Source: Rosenbergiella nectarea (GTDB taxonomy: Bacteria; Pseudomonadota; Gammaproteobacteria; Enterobacterales; Enterobacteriaceae). Taken from it: a DNA stretch of 64,000 nt. The translations under genes were made by a program, and so were the position numbers. The notes beneath the pieces were generated by a model, which was not told the origin of the DNA, did not search any database, and saw nothing but the letters and a program-made list of their open reading frames with translations. This document shows positions 36,880 to 45,917 of this stretch, in pieces; position 1 is the first letter of the stretch; each line of letters begins with the position of its first letter. The DNA lies in NCBI RefSeq assembly GCF_900111105.1, contig NZ_FOGC01000002.1, positions 62,001 to 126,000 of the forward strand, read 5' to 3'.

Positions 36880-36956
36880 GGCCCCTTAGCTCAGTCGGTT
36901 AGAGCAGACGACTCATAATCGTTTGGTCCCCAGTTCAAGTCTGGGAGGGGCCACCA
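36880..36956 (+). tRNA. tRNA-Ile2 (anticodon CAU, lysidine-type)
   Basis: A 77-nt cloverleaf with encoded CCA: acceptor GGCCCCT/AGGGGCC, anticodon loop CTCATAA, T arm CCCAG-TTCAAGT-CTGGG. Although CAU would suggest methionine, the sequence matches enterobacterial ileX/ileY, whose C34 is changed to lysidine by TilS to read AUA. A TATACT -10 lies at 36860-36865. The prophage begins at its 3' end. Confidence 0.93.
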
Positions 36957-36982
36957 AATTTTACCTGTTAAATCAGGACATT

Positions 36983-37008
36983 AAGCCACTCAGTTGAGTG
37001 GCTTTTTT
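36983..37008 (+). terminator. Terminator after tRNA-Ile2
   Basis: AAGCCACTCAGTTGAGTGGCTT stem-loop plus a T-tract, 27 bases after the tRNA. It may be host or prophage-derived. Confidence 0.85.
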
Positions 37009-37086
37009 GTTTTGGTTTTACTCGTTGTCGCAAAAGTGTCGCGCTATTTTTTTCTATGGTCATTTAGTTTCGCTTTCATAGATATA

Positions 37087-37113
37087 AAAAAACCCGCAGA
37101 TGCGGGTTTTTTT
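37087..37113. terminator. Bidirectional terminator at the end of ogr
   Basis: AAACCCGC-AGAT-GCGGGTTT flanked by A and T tracts. It overlaps the ogr stop and ends the minus-strand late region. Confidence 0.85.
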
Positions 37114-37330
37114 ACATGAATAAATGTTGTTGACCACTTCTGGACGGGTGAGGGGGTACAGGATTGACGACTTTTGGTGCCGCAATTATTGCCGTCACTG
37201 TTTCATGAGATTTAAAAGTGCAACCGCAATTGATGTTTTGGCACTGGTTATAGCGCTCTTTTGTATCACTGGTTATTTGTGCGCTGCTACGAGTGTGCGC
37301 TGCTTGTTGGCACAACGGGCAATTCATCAT
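37112..37330 (-). CDS. ogr: Ogr/Delta zinc-finger activator of late genes
   Basis: 72-aa activator that binds TGT-N12-ACA sites and RNA polymerase alpha to switch on the late operons. Zinc ligands C4, C7, C30 and C35 are present (CPLC, QCQNINC), and TKERYNQCQNINC is the family hallmark. It lies beside D, the usual site. Three matching boxes exist in this prophage. Confidence 0.93.
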   Translation of the reverse strand: MMNCPLCQQAAHTRSSAQITSDTKERYNQCQNINCGCTFKSHETVTAIIAAPKVVNPVPPHPSRSGQQHLFM

Positions 37331-37400
37331 TCTTTCACCTCAAATAATTATTAATAAACATTATTTTTATGTACCTCTAGGGTAGTTTTATTTGTAGTTT

Positions 37401-38459
37401 TTAGCTAGTTAATTTCACTTCTAATTCAATACTTGTCGTAAATCCCCCGTCACTGCTCACGGTATGCGTGAGCGTAGTGATCACCCATTCCGCATCATCA
37501 ATCTGCTGCTTAAATCCTGTCACCTTAACGGGCATTTCGGTGTAGAGATCGGCGCGGCCCTCTGCTAATTGCAGTGAGAACGTTGCGACACCGCGTTGTA
37601 ACTTCTCCCACTGTGCCTTAGCGGCTCTGGCGGCATTATCCCGGCTGGCGTAGGTACGACTTAGCACCAATACGTTATCGTCAGTGCCGACAAGGTAATC
37701 ACCCTGTTTGCTGTCAGTGTTTTTCTTAATAGTTGTTTTACGCTTGGCGGTTGTGGTTTTTTTCTCGCTTGGGTCGCGGGTATCAAGCCAGCTTGCAATT
37801 ACTCCGGTGTAAGCATCCCTGTCCGCCAGTGAGAATCTGTGACTATCACCTGACTGTCGCGTGAGGGTGATAACCGGTAGTGCTTTACCGCTGGCTGTTT
37901 TGGCTTGACCTTGGCGGATAAAGAGTAAGTTACCGTTTTTGACGCTGGCAATTGCCCCGTGCAAACGAGCAAGACGCATTAAAAAGCTGCCGTCACTTTC
38001 GTTCGTTTGGTCGATATGGTCAATCGCTGTGATCGCAATATCCTGACCGAGTGCGAGTTTGAGACTATGCTTACTCGCTATCGCACTCACCACGTCTTGC
38101 AGTGTTGTGTTATGCCATGACTTGTCGCGACGCACATTTAAGGTTTGTCGAAAATCAGCACTGCGTGCACGAATGGTCAGCTTATCCGGTGCGCCGCCAT
38201 GTTCTATCTCATCGACAGTGAACGAGCCTTTATTAAACAAAGGCGAGCCTTTCCAGCCCAGCGCTAAATTAATTACCGCCCCACGGCGAGGCATTTCTAA
38301 CAGCCCGTCAGCATCGTCTAACTCAATATCAAGCTGATCGGCCTCAAAGCCTCGGTTATCGGTAAGGGTTAAATTCATCAGGCGATTAGCCAGTGTTATT
38401 GTCCTGTCTTTACCTTCAATCGTGACGCTAAAATCGGGTGATTTATTCGTCATTGCCAT
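37401..38459 (-). CDS. D: Tail protein gpD
   Basis: 352-aa P2 gpD homologue, baseplate hub-like tail component (VgrG/gp27-like fold), starting MTNKSPDFSVTIEGKD after an optional MA. The conserved LTDNRGFEADQLDIELDDADG is present. It is the last gene of the FI-FII-E-T-U-D operon, overlapping U by 10 bases. Confidence 0.93.
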   Translation of the reverse strand: MAMTNKSPDFSVTIEGKDRTITLANRLMNLTLTDNRGFEADQLDIELDDADGLLEMPRRGAVINLALGWKGSPLFNKGSFTVDEIEHGGAPDKLTIRARSADFRQTLNVRRDKSWHNTTLQDVVSAIASKHSLKLALGQDIAITAIDHIDQTNESDGSFLMRLARLHGAIASVKNGNLLFIRQGQAKTASGKALPVITLTRQSGDSHRFSLADRDAYTGVIASWLDTRDPSEKKTTTAKRKTTIKKNTDSKQGDYLVGTDDNVLVLSRTYASRDNAARAAKAQWEKLQRGVATFSLQLAEGRADLYTEMPVKVTGFKQQIDDAEWVITTLTHTVSSDGGFTTSIELEVKLTS

Positions 38460-38923
38460 AGCTCCCCGACGCTGCCCAGCGCTGAACTTGCCGTGTCTTT
38501 CAAGCTGTTCAGTTGCTCACCGAGATCACCGAACATTTCCGATAACGACTCATCGACCCGTTTTAAGGTTAAGGTGAATTCGATACGTTTTGGCATCCCA
38601 CTGTCAAAAAACTCTGTTTTAGTCTGACTTAGCCCTTCGATCACATACATGCCGTAAATGGTGCCGCTTCCCTCAATCAGCGGCCACGCTTTGCCCTGTT
38701 CTGCCATCACCTCAAGGGCGAGTAACGATAAGCGCCCGCCTGTGATTTCAGGCAGTAGCACGCCCGAAAGTGTGAGACTGTCATTATCCGGGCCAAGGTA
38801 TTGCGTTGAGGGACGGCGATTAACCCGTCCATTGGTGGCGTGTCGCCAGTTTCGCTGATATTGCAACTCCTGATAGGGCACAGTGCGAAGCGTAAAAATG
38901 TATAATCCAAGTACCATCATCAT
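38450..38923 (-). CDS. U: Tail protein gpU
   Basis: 157 aa, tail tube terminator/baseplate-linked protein of P2. The N-terminal MMMVLGLYIFTLRTVPYQELQ and the GMPKRIEFTLTLKRVDE segment are typical. It overlaps T by four bases and D by ten, so expression is coupled. Confidence 0.93.
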   Translation of the reverse strand: MMMVLGLYIFTLRTVPYQELQYQRNWRHATNGRVNRRPSTQYLGPDNDSLTLSGVLLPEITGGRLSLLALEVMAEQGKAWPLIEGSGTIYGMYVIEGLSQTKTEFFDSGMPKRIEFTLTLKRVDESLSEMFGDLGEQLNSLKDTASSALGSVGELWQ

Positions 38924-41604
38924 AGGTCGAGTCCTCCTTGGTCACTAAAATTACTGCGGGCCTTGGCTTGAGCTTTTCGCTCTCTAGCATCTAATTGCCG
39001 TGCGACTTCGCTAGCAATATCACTCGCTGACTGTCCCGGCTGCGCGTAGATGGTTATCGGCGCGTTAATGTCATAACGATGGGTAATGACGCTCGGCTGG
39101 CTAGGTGTACGAGCCACCGTACTTGCCTGATTAGGTGTGGCCGTAATCAATGGTTTGGCTTGCGCATCGGCTTGCGGAAGTGTGACACCCATAAAGCCCG
39201 CCACCACTGAGGCCAGTGCGGCGGTTTTACGCCGACTGGTGATATTCGCTGGGCCATTAACAATCTCGGGGCCATTCTCGCCCACAATGCCAAATTGTCC
39301 GCGTCCAATCCTCCCGCCCGTGTCGTACATGCCCGCATAGCCCATCGGTGGAAAGCCGCCCGCAGGGAGCACTGCTTTTCCTGTCTTATCGGTACTGGCT
39401 ATATTTGGGGCTTTAGGGAGTGTTGGTGCGGAGCCTTTGCCTGTCAGCCAATCAGGCAGATAATCACTCAATGACGAGAGCTTAGTTTTCAGGGCTTCCC
39501 ACTTGCTGTTAATTCCAGCCAGTAGGCTATCAATCAGTGCGCCACCGAATGAGGCAAATTGTTGAGGGAGTGCGGCAATCTCAGTAATAATAGCGGACCA
39601 CAATTGGCTAAAGCCTTGCTTAATGGCTTCCCATCGAGAAGATACCGCATTAGCGATGCTGTCCCATAACGCATGGAATTTAGGGCCAATGGTGCCCCAA
39701 TGCTGCCAAATTAATAACGCACCTGCTGCGATTAAGCCGATAACAGCTAAAATGGGGTTGGCGAGCATCAAACGGCCTAACCATAAAATACCGTTACCGA
39801 CAAGATTTAATACGTTACGGATCAGCCCAAATCCAGATGTGAATTTTAGGCTCAATACGCTCGCACTCATCCTGACTAAAGCCATCGGCCCCAGCACTGA
39901 GGCGAGAGCTAATGATAGTGCTCCGGCTCCAATTGCAGCGACAGTAAAGACAGCACCCATTACAAATAATGCGCGAACAAATTGCGGGTGTGCTTTGACA
40001 AATACGTCTAGCCTTGAAGCAAGATCGCCCAACCAATCAGCAATCACTTTTAGCTGTGGTGCAACGGTCGCACCGATACTCGACAGGGCGTTAGTAAAAG
40101 AACCGCCAGCCGCTTCCCATTTATTCGCCAGTGTACTAAGTGAAGCATCAACCCTTTCTCGTAAGCTCGCTTGCTGTGATAGCTTATTGGCGGCATCTTT
40201 ATAACCGTCCATTCCTTTATCAGTTAAAATTCCCACCACTTGTAAGGTTTCTGCATCATCACCAAATAGCGTTTTTATTATTGATTTCTTTGTTTGAGTA
40301 TTCAGCTTACTGAGTTGGGCCAACTGCTGATACATCTTGTCGATCCCGCCAAACTCACCGTGACCGTCGGTAAAATCAAAATGTATTCCGGTTCCTTTGG
40401 TTTGGGCGTTCGCGGCTTTAACGCTTTTTACGTCGAGCATTGATTGGAATACTTTTCGATAGGCATTACCGGCTGATTCCCCGGCCATGCTTGACTGGTC
40501 GGCCATGACTAACAACGGAGCGAAAACCTTGGCGGCATCTATTCCCTTTTTGCGAATAATATCCATCGCGCTACCAATTTTCGCGTAGCCTTGCAGCATG
40601 TTGTCAGGATCAACCCCGGCGTAAAATCCCTTTTGGATGATGTCGGTTAGCGCCATCATGTCCTTTTCACTGGTTTGCGTGGCGTCTTGCAGCTTCGCCG
40701 CAAACTCTGCCGCATCAGTTGGGGCCATGCGCAGTTGCACGCCAAGGTAAGCCGTTGCCTCACCCAACCCGCCGAGAATGGTTTGTGCGCTCATCCCTTG
40801 ACGGCGGAGCATGGTCATCATGTTTTGAAAGTCTGCCGTCGTGCCCGGCAACTTATCGCCCAGGCGGGTCGCCAGCTCATTAATTTGCTTAAATTCGGGC
40901 AAGACTTTTGCGCCCGGTCCCATCATGGAGGCGGCAAGTTGTGTTGAGGCATTTTCTGAGTCGGTATAGGCTCTCACCGGGGCGAGTAAACTTAATCCCG
41001 TTGTTACTCCTGCGGCCATTGCTCCCGCTCCGGTTCCGGCGAGGTTGTTTCTCAGTTCAAGGCTTTTTTCGCTACGGGCTTTGATGGCGTTCAACTTACG
41101 TTGACGCTCACCAACTTGCTGTAATCGGCGTTCTTGTTCCGAAAGCTGTTGATTATAGCGTTGCGTTTCTTGACGAATGCGCGCGGTTTCCCGCGAGCCG
41201 CCATTAGCCGAGACGCCAAGGCGATAAAGCTCTGCCCGCACCAATGCCATCTGTCGGGTTTCTTTTTGCTCGGCGTCTTGTAATTTTGATACCGCACGCC
41301 ACTGCTTTTCGAGCGCGTCGGTTTGCTTCTTGGTAGGAGTAGTGAGCGCGGAATATTCTTGCGACATAGATTGCGCACTGATTTTCGCTTTTTCGAGTGC
41401 GCTACTCGTTTCTTTAAGGCTTTGTGACAGCTTAGTAAACCGCTGTAAATCACTGCCCGCCGCATCCAGTTTTTTTAATTGGTTACGCGTTTTTTGAATT
41501 TCGCTTGCGAGAGATTTAGTGCCTTGTTGCGCTTGCTTAAAAGGGCGAGTGAGTTTATCCACCGCGCCCAGCACCACCTGTAATCGTAAATTTCTATCAC
41601 TCAT
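38920..41604 (-). CDS. T: Tail tape-measure protein gpT
   Basis: 894-aa tape measure that sets tail length. The N-terminal third is coiled-coil (about 25-190). The TMP core follows at about 200-480 (SMMGPGAKVLPEF, QGMSAQTILGGLGEA), then hydrophobic helices at about 540-630 that may insert in the host membrane, and a Gly/Pro-rich C-terminus. The start overlaps the end of E'. Confidence 0.93.
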   Translation of the reverse strand: MSDRNLRLQVVLGAVDKLTRPFKQAQQGTKSLASEIQKTRNQLKKLDAAGSDLQRFTKLSQSLKETSSALEKAKISAQSMSQEYSALTTPTKKQTDALEKQWRAVSKLQDAEQKETRQMALVRAELYRLGVSANGGSRETARIRQETQRYNQQLSEQERRLQQVGERQRKLNAIKARSEKSLELRNNLAGTGAGAMAAGVTTGLSLLAPVRAYTDSENASTQLAASMMGPGAKVLPEFKQINELATRLGDKLPGTTADFQNMMTMLRRQGMSAQTILGGLGEATAYLGVQLRMAPTDAAEFAAKLQDATQTSEKDMMALTDIIQKGFYAGVDPDNMLQGYAKIGSAMDIIRKKGIDAAKVFAPLLVMADQSSMAGESAGNAYRKVFQSMLDVKSVKAANAQTKGTGIHFDFTDGHGEFGGIDKMYQQLAQLSKLNTQTKKSIIKTLFGDDAETLQVVGILTDKGMDGYKDAANKLSQQASLRERVDASLSTLANKWEAAGGSFTNALSSIGATVAPQLKVIADWLGDLASRLDVFVKAHPQFVRALFVMGAVFTVAAIGAGALSLALASVLGPMALVRMSASVLSLKFTSGFGLIRNVLNLVGNGILWLGRLMLANPILAVIGLIAAGALLIWQHWGTIGPKFHALWDSIANAVSSRWEAIKQGFSQLWSAIITEIAALPQQFASFGGALIDSLLAGINSKWEALKTKLSSLSDYLPDWLTGKGSAPTLPKAPNIASTDKTGKAVLPAGGFPPMGYAGMYDTGGRIGRGQFGIVGENGPEIVNGPANITSRRKTAALASVVAGFMGVTLPQADAQAKPLITATPNQASTVARTPSQPSVITHRYDINAPITIYAQPGQSASDIASEVARQLDARERKAQAKARSNFSDQGGLDL

Positions 41605-42033
41605 CGTATGCCCCGCTGCGCTTGACGGCTTTCTCGCGCCACTCCATCACCTCACTGAGTGGCATATCTTGCGTGACAGAGGGCGGCCAATGAAAAACAG
41701 TGGCAATATCTGCCACTAAGTCCGTGACCGTTAGGTCGTCGGCAAATCGGCAAGCACCGATTTCGGTAACAAAAAACTGACTACCTCAACCCCTATTGCG
41801 GTTAAATCTGCCGGGTCCATTGCTCCCAGCTCGGGCGCTGTCAGGGCGGGCGTTGAGATACGCGGGATAATGGTCATCAACGCTGCGACGTCCATTTCCA
41901 TCACCGCATTAAGGCGCGTGCCGCGCAGTGCGCCCGCAAGGGGTTTTCGCAATGTCACTTCGCTGATTGTGGTCTCGCCACGCGTAATCGGTGTATCGAG
42001 GGTAATGATTTTTTCTTGAGTTTTATCGTTCAT
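41597..42033 (-). CDS. E': Tail chaperone fusion gpE+E' made by -1 frameshift
   Basis: Ribosomes slipping at T-TTT-TTG (41776-41770) leave the E frame after 88 codons and continue VTEIGACRFADDLTVTDLVA to a TGA at 41599-41597, giving about 145 aa against 142 in P2. The extension is the E' protein, a tail assembly chaperone whose dose relative to E is set by the slip. It has no start of its own. Confidence 0.85.
41731..42033 (-). CDS. E: Tail assembly chaperone gpE
   Basis: 100-aa product of the unshifted frame, ending VLADLPTT. It is acidic with conserved PITRGETTISEVTLRKP and GALRGTRL. It works with E+E' on the tape measure protein during tail assembly. Confidence 0.92.
   Translation of the reverse strand: MNDKTQEKIITLDTPITRGETTISEVTLRKPLAGALRGTRLNAVMEMDVAALMTIIPRISTPALTAPELGAMDPADLTAIGVEVVSFLLPKSVLADLPTT
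41770..41776 (-). promoter_or_regulatory. -1 frameshift slippery heptamer
   Basis: T TTT TTG in the E frame (Ser85-ish AGT TTT TTG), the same heptamer as in P2 E/E'. The phase was checked: 42033-41778 is 255, divisible by three. Confidence 0.85.
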
Positions 42034-42075
42034 AACAGTTCATCCGATAAGGCACCGCGAGGGTGCCGAGTGAGT

Positions 42076-42591
42076 TTATAGGCCAATTGCCTTGCGATGG
42101 GCGTCAAGCATGTCTTTACCGCCGACCAGTTCAATCATGTTGATAAGGTCAACCTCGTAAAGCACTTCGCCGTTAATGGTCAGCTTGGCGTAGCTATTGG
42201 TACAGGTCACTTTCGTGGTGTTGCTGTCACCTGTTTTCCATTCCCCCGAATCCAGCTCTTTATAGCGCCCGCGTGTCACCAGCTCGACCGCTTGCACCTC
42301 TCCGGTGTCATCCCGTTGAATTGACCCGGTAAAGCGCAGTTGAATACCGTCGGCTGTGGCTTGGCTCATCTGCTTAAACAGCAATAACTCGGTGCCGCCG
42401 ATAGAAAATTCCGTGTCGAGTGCGCCATCATCCAAGCCTAAATCGACATCAACGGCACCGGGCATTCCGCCGCCGCGATACTTTTCAAACTTGCGGGTAA
42501 ACTTCGGCAAGGTGATTGATTCAACAATGCCGACGTAGTTATTTCCGTCGTTAAACAGGTTTAAGTGCTTGAGCTTGCGTGGTAGTGCCAT
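42076..42591 (-). CDS. FII: Major tail tube protein gpFII
   Basis: 171-aa tube subunit, beginning MALPRKLKHLNLFNDGNNYVG, with MPGAVDVDLGLDDGALDTEF in the conserved core. Family length is 172 in P2. It forms hexameric rings inside the sheath. Confidence 0.95.
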   Translation of the reverse strand: MALPRKLKHLNLFNDGNNYVGIVESITLPKFTRKFEKYRGGGMPGAVDVDLGLDDGALDTEFSIGGTELLLFKQMSQATADGIQLRFTGSIQRDDTGEVQAVELVTRGRYKELDSGEWKTGDSNTTKVTCTNSYAKLTINGEVLYEVDLINMIELVGGKDMLDAHRKAIGL

Positions 42592-42599
42592 GTTTCCCC

Positions 42600-43772
42600 C
42601 TAGGCGCTTACTTGGCTTGAGAAATCCAGTAGATACTGGTCAGTAATGCGCTGGCGTAGCATCAGGTTCTCTAATGGCGGCACTGGCGTGTAATCGTAAT
42701 CAATGGTCAGTTTCCCCGCTTTGAGCGAGTCCTTATCATTGACTGACTCATCCAGCCAGCAATCGGCCCCAATGAGATAGCCTTGCGTGACGAGGCTTCG
42801 CAGTTTCGCGCGTAACCCTTCGATAATGTCGCGGGCCAGTGACGGATTTAGCGCGCCATCAACCGCCCACATTTGCCCTTCGGCCATCGTATCCGCCAGC
42901 ACTTGCGCGGTGCGGGTGTAGCTTTCAAAGGCAAATAACGGGTCGTCACTCAAGCAACGCGATCCCCAAAAGCGAAAGCCGTCTTTGCGAATTAACGTGG
43001 TGACGTCGTTTTGGTTGAGTAATCCCGCGTCGGTCGCTGGGTCTTGTAAGTCCCAAAACACATCCGCAGAAATCCCGGTCACGCCATTAACGCCAACGTT
43101 TGACAGCGACTTGTGCCAGCCCGTCTGCTCGTCAATCTTGGCGCGTAGCCCTAACGCGCGTGCCGTGGCATAGGCCGTGGCATCGGCATTGAGTACCGTG
43201 TCAAAACTGATAAAGTCCGGCCAAATCACCATACCTTCGCGTTGTGAGAAGTTGGCACGATAGGCGATAGCCTCTTGCACCGTTTTACAGCCATAGGCGG
43301 AGAGATAGGCAAAGGCCCGCAGACTTTGCGCCACACTGAGTAATTCCGTGGCGACGGCTTGGGTATCGTGACCGGGCACCCCAAGGATGCGCGGCTTAAC
43401 GCCAAGTTGTGCCGGGGCGGCGAGTAAGGCTTTCATGCCTGTACGCTTTCCGTCAGCGGTGACACCGCCAATAATATTGGATGTGGTTTCGGCTTCGCTC
43501 TCACCTTGCGCGACACGCACCACGACGGTGACGGGCTTGGATTGGTCGCCAATCGCATCAAGGGTGCGAGCCAGTGTGCCCGTTTTACCCGCTTTGCCAC
43601 TGGCGGTTAACACGTCCGTGATCAGTACGGGGGTATTAAGGGGGAAGGTGGCGGCGTCGGCATCATCCGCTGTACAGACAATGCCGACAATCGCGGTACT
43701 GACTGTTGAAATAGTACGGGTGCCGTCGTTAACTTCGATGACGCGCACGCCGTGGTGATAGTCTTGGGCCAT
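42600..43772 (-). CDS. FI: Contractile tail sheath protein gpFI
   Basis: 390-aa sheath subunit (P2: 396). [19 protein letters not shown] and the C-terminal [19 protein letters not shown] are family hallmarks. It is the first gene of the tail operon; GGAG nine bases upstream and an Ogr-type box about 80 bp upstream drive it. Confidence 0.95.
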   Translation of the reverse strand: MAQDYHHGVRVIEVNDGTRTISTVSTAIVGIVCTADDADAATFPLNTPVLITDVLTASGKAGKTGTLARTLDAIGDQSKPVTVVVRVAQGESEAETTSNIIGGVTADGKRTGMKALLAAPAQLGVKPRILGVPGHDTQAVATELLSVAQSLRAFAYLSAYGCKTVQEAIAYRANFSQREGMVIWPDFISFDTVLNADATAYATARALGLRAKIDEQTGWHKSLSNVGVNGVTGISADVFWDLQDPATDAGLLNQNDVTTLIRKDGFRFWGSRCLSDDPLFAFESYTRTAQVLADTMAEGQMWAVDGALNPSLARDIIEGLRAKLRSLVTQGYLIGADCWLDESVNDKDSLKAGKLTIDYDYTPVPPLENLMLRQRITDQYLLDFSSQVSA

Positions 43773-43842
43773 CAGAAAATCTCCGGTTTACAGGGTAGTC
43801 CTATATTCGGGTGTCTGGTCAGAGATTGCACTTAATGGGGAA

Positions 43843-43860
43843 TGTGTCATGGATGGTACA
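43843..43860 (-). promoter_or_regulatory. Ogr/Delta-type activator box upstream of FI
   Basis: TGT-12-ACA exactly (TGT 43843-43845, ACA 43858-43860), centred 79.5 bp before the FI ATG. A TATAGG -10-like hexamer at 43805-43800 predicts initiation near 43793. Confidence 0.75.
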
Positions 43861-43862
43861 AC

Positions 43863-43883
43863 AACCCCGCATAACGCGGGGTG
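43863..43883 (-). terminator. Hairpin after the tail-fibre operon
   Basis: ACCCCGC-ATAA-GCGGGGT just past the G stop codon. The following sequence is only partly T-rich (TTGTTGT). Confidence 0.6.
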
Positions 43884-43887
43884 AGGT

Positions 43888-44508
43888 TTAGGCAGTGGGC
43901 GCTTGCGGCCAGTTAATGTCGGGTGCGGTTGAGGTATCAATGGCATTTAGGGCTTTGATATAGCTCATCCAATCGACTAGTTTTGCTTTATCTCCTTCGC
44001 TAATGACGTCGAGTTGTAGTTCTGTTTGCCAGTCGGATATTCTATTTTGTGCTTCACGTAGTCGCGTGGCTTTATCGTTATCTGCTGCGCTAATAGCCGC
44101 AGCCTGAATGGCCTTTATATCTGTTACCCACTCCTGCCCATTCCAGTTATCAAAATTTGTTTTAGGTGTTAGTAATGTCATACCGCCCGGCAACTCGCCA
44201 ATGAATTGAATGATTTCAGGCTGGCGATCTGTCGTGTTGTAGGCTGTTTCTCCTCGGTAGTCGGGTTTTGACTCCCATGATTTACCATCTTGACTACGAA
44301 TAAGCGCAAAACCCGCGCCAGGAAGTTCGGGTTTATCACTGAACCCTAGTGCGGGTAAACCAACGCCTACAGGCAGATATTCCATTGTTACAGAGGCAAA
44401 TTCGTTCTGGCTTGGTTCAATACAGTAAACGGTAAGCCATCCAGCCTGCACAGCGATACCGCTTTCATTCAGCTTCGCTAAGGGTAATTCAGTATTATAT
44501 TTTGTCAT
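43888..44508 (-). CDS. G: Tail fibre assembly protein gpG/Tfa
   Basis: 206 aa. The N-terminal half resembles fibre-specific modules, and the C-terminal half has the Tfa pattern (AADNDKATRLREAQNRISDWQ, ALNAIDTSTAPDINWP). It assists folding of gpH trimers. It is separated from H by a one-base stop/start overlap. Confidence 0.88.
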   Translation of the reverse strand: MTKYNTELPLAKLNESGIAVQAGWLTVYCIEPSQNEFASVTMEYLPVGVGLPALGFSDKPELPGAGFALIRSQDGKSWESKPDYRGETAYNTTDRQPEIIQFIGELPGGMTLLTPKTNFDNWNGQEWVTDIKAIQAAAISAADNDKATRLREAQNRISDWQTELQLDVISEGDKAKLVDWMSYIKALNAIDTSTAPDINWPQAPTA

Positions 44509-45917
44509 TATGCTGCTCTCACAATGTAGTTAAAGGCAATATTACGGGGGCGGACTTCATTTGCTTCCGGGGTGACCGTTGATGAGTCCATCGAAACGCG
44601 AATATCCGTGCCATACCCCTGTTCTCCATTGACTGCGGCGATATAGCCGCTAAATTTATTGGCTGAAAAAATCCCTGACGCTCCTTCATAGCCGCCAATA
44701 TCATAAGATTGAAAGTTACCCGCGAGTTTTGGCATACCGTAACCTTGGGTGCTGAGCATGCCTCGCCCACTGTCCACACCTCGGCCATCGTCCCAGCCAC
44801 GGATAAACTCCCCCCTTAAATCGGGGAGATTTCCTGACGGGTAGGCTGAGGCGAGAGCGGGGTATTTTGTTTTATCGAAGGGCGCACCATTACACTTTAG
44901 CCATCCTGAAGGTGCAGTGCTTGACGGCCACGGCAATGGAATACCGATGGGGAAGTCGGTTCTGTCTAATGCTCCAACATCCGATGCCTTGGGTTTATTG
45001 TTTTCAGAATACACCGCCACGGTTTTTTTAAATTTCCCACCCGACTCGGTGCGGTAGTACAATCTGTCTTTCGCATCGCTTAGTATCAACTGTCCTCGCC
45101 ATCCACTATAACTCCCCATCTGGAGAATACTTAGCGTGCTGCTCATATCCTCTAGCCCGACAACAGTGCCCGCGCCAAAGTAAAACCCTGTTTTTAAATC
45201 GTTATTATCAGGAGCTGCTATATTATCGCCCGTGGTACTACCAACCCCAAACGCGCCAACTTCCATGACATTTCCAGAATTCTTCCCCACATCACGCAAA
45301 GCTGCCGATTTCAAAGCTAAATTCGCTCGCGCCTTATCTTTATCGCTAATGTCAGAGAGGTTAGCGTTTTTTCGTAAATACTGTGCGTGGGGATCACTGG
45401 CCTCAACATGTCCTTTTAACTGAGCATCAGTATAATTTTTCGCTTCATCCGCTTTATCATCTGCATATTTACGTGTAGCGAGCACAATAGAAGGGTCAAT
45501 TTTAAGCGTAATATTATCGGTGCTACTGGTGATTAAAATCATTCTCACAGTTTGCGTGCGGCCACTCCCCTCGGCAAGCAGCGGTTTATAACTTTCGGCA
45601 CAGTTACCGACCGCAATCAACGCCCCGGACTCGTCAAATAATCCGACTTCTCTAATCCACCATCCACCCTCGTTTTCAGGAATAACTTGCTCGGCGATGA
45701 TTTGGCTGGCGTTCTGCGGGTCGATGTATAATTGGTTTAATGCCGCCCGGCGCTTTTCGCCAACGAGCTTAGTTTGCTGGGCGCTCGGTGTCGGTAATGT
45801 GCCGCCGCCGTCGCCGACCGCCATTTGGGTGATTTTCAGTGGCACCCCTAACGCTGTGGCGTTGGCAAGTTTAGCGGCACCAATATCGGTCAGTAAGGTA
45901 TAAAATTTTGTGCTCAT
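44508..45917 (-). CDS. H: Tail fibre gpH
   Basis: 469-aa fibre that determines host range. The N-terminal DUF3751-type baseplate-attachment domain (MSTKFYTLLTDIGAAKLANA to about 160) is followed by a short linker repeat (NLSDISDKDKARANLALKSA), then a collar-like C-terminus (PLPWPSSTAPSGWLKCNGA, LPDLRGEFIRGWDDGRG). It is shorter than P2 H (669 aa), a common variation. Confidence 0.92.
   Translation of the reverse strand: MSTKFYTLLTDIGAAKLANATALGVPLKITQMAVGDGGGTLPTPSAQQTKLVGEKRRAALNQLYIDPQNASQIIAEQVIPENEGGWWIREVGLFDESGALIAVGNCAESYKPLLAEGSGRTQTVRMILITSSTDNITLKIDPSIVLATRKYADDKADEAKNYTDAQLKGHVEASDPHAQYLRKNANLSDISDKDKARANLALKSAALRDVGKNSGNVMEVGAFGVGSTTGDNIAAPDNNDLKTGFYFGAGTVVGLEDMSSTLSILQMGSYSGWRGQLILSDAKDRLYYRTESGGKFKKTVAVYSENNKPKASDVGALDRTDFPIGIPLPWPSSTAPSGWLKCNGAPFDKTKYPALASAYPSGNLPDLRGEFIRGWDDGRGVDSGRGMLSTQGYGMPKLAGNFQSYDIGGYEGASGIFSANKFSGYIAAVNGEQGYGTDIRVSMDSSTVTPEANEVRPRNIAFNYIVRAA

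Noticed and set aside
36880-36956. Calling the CAT-anticodon tRNA a methionine tRNA
   Set aside because: Acceptor stem GGCCCCT and the anticodon-arm sequence match enterobacterial ileX/ileY (tRNA-Ile2), not metT or the initiator.
39623-40204. 193-aa plus-strand reading frame inside gene T
   Set aside because: Antisense shadow of a well-recognised tape measure gene with no ribosome site or family resemblance.
44508-45917. Phase-variable or invertible tail-fibre end
   Set aside because: There is a single H-G pair with no inverted copy of the fibre C-terminus and no invertase gene in the window.
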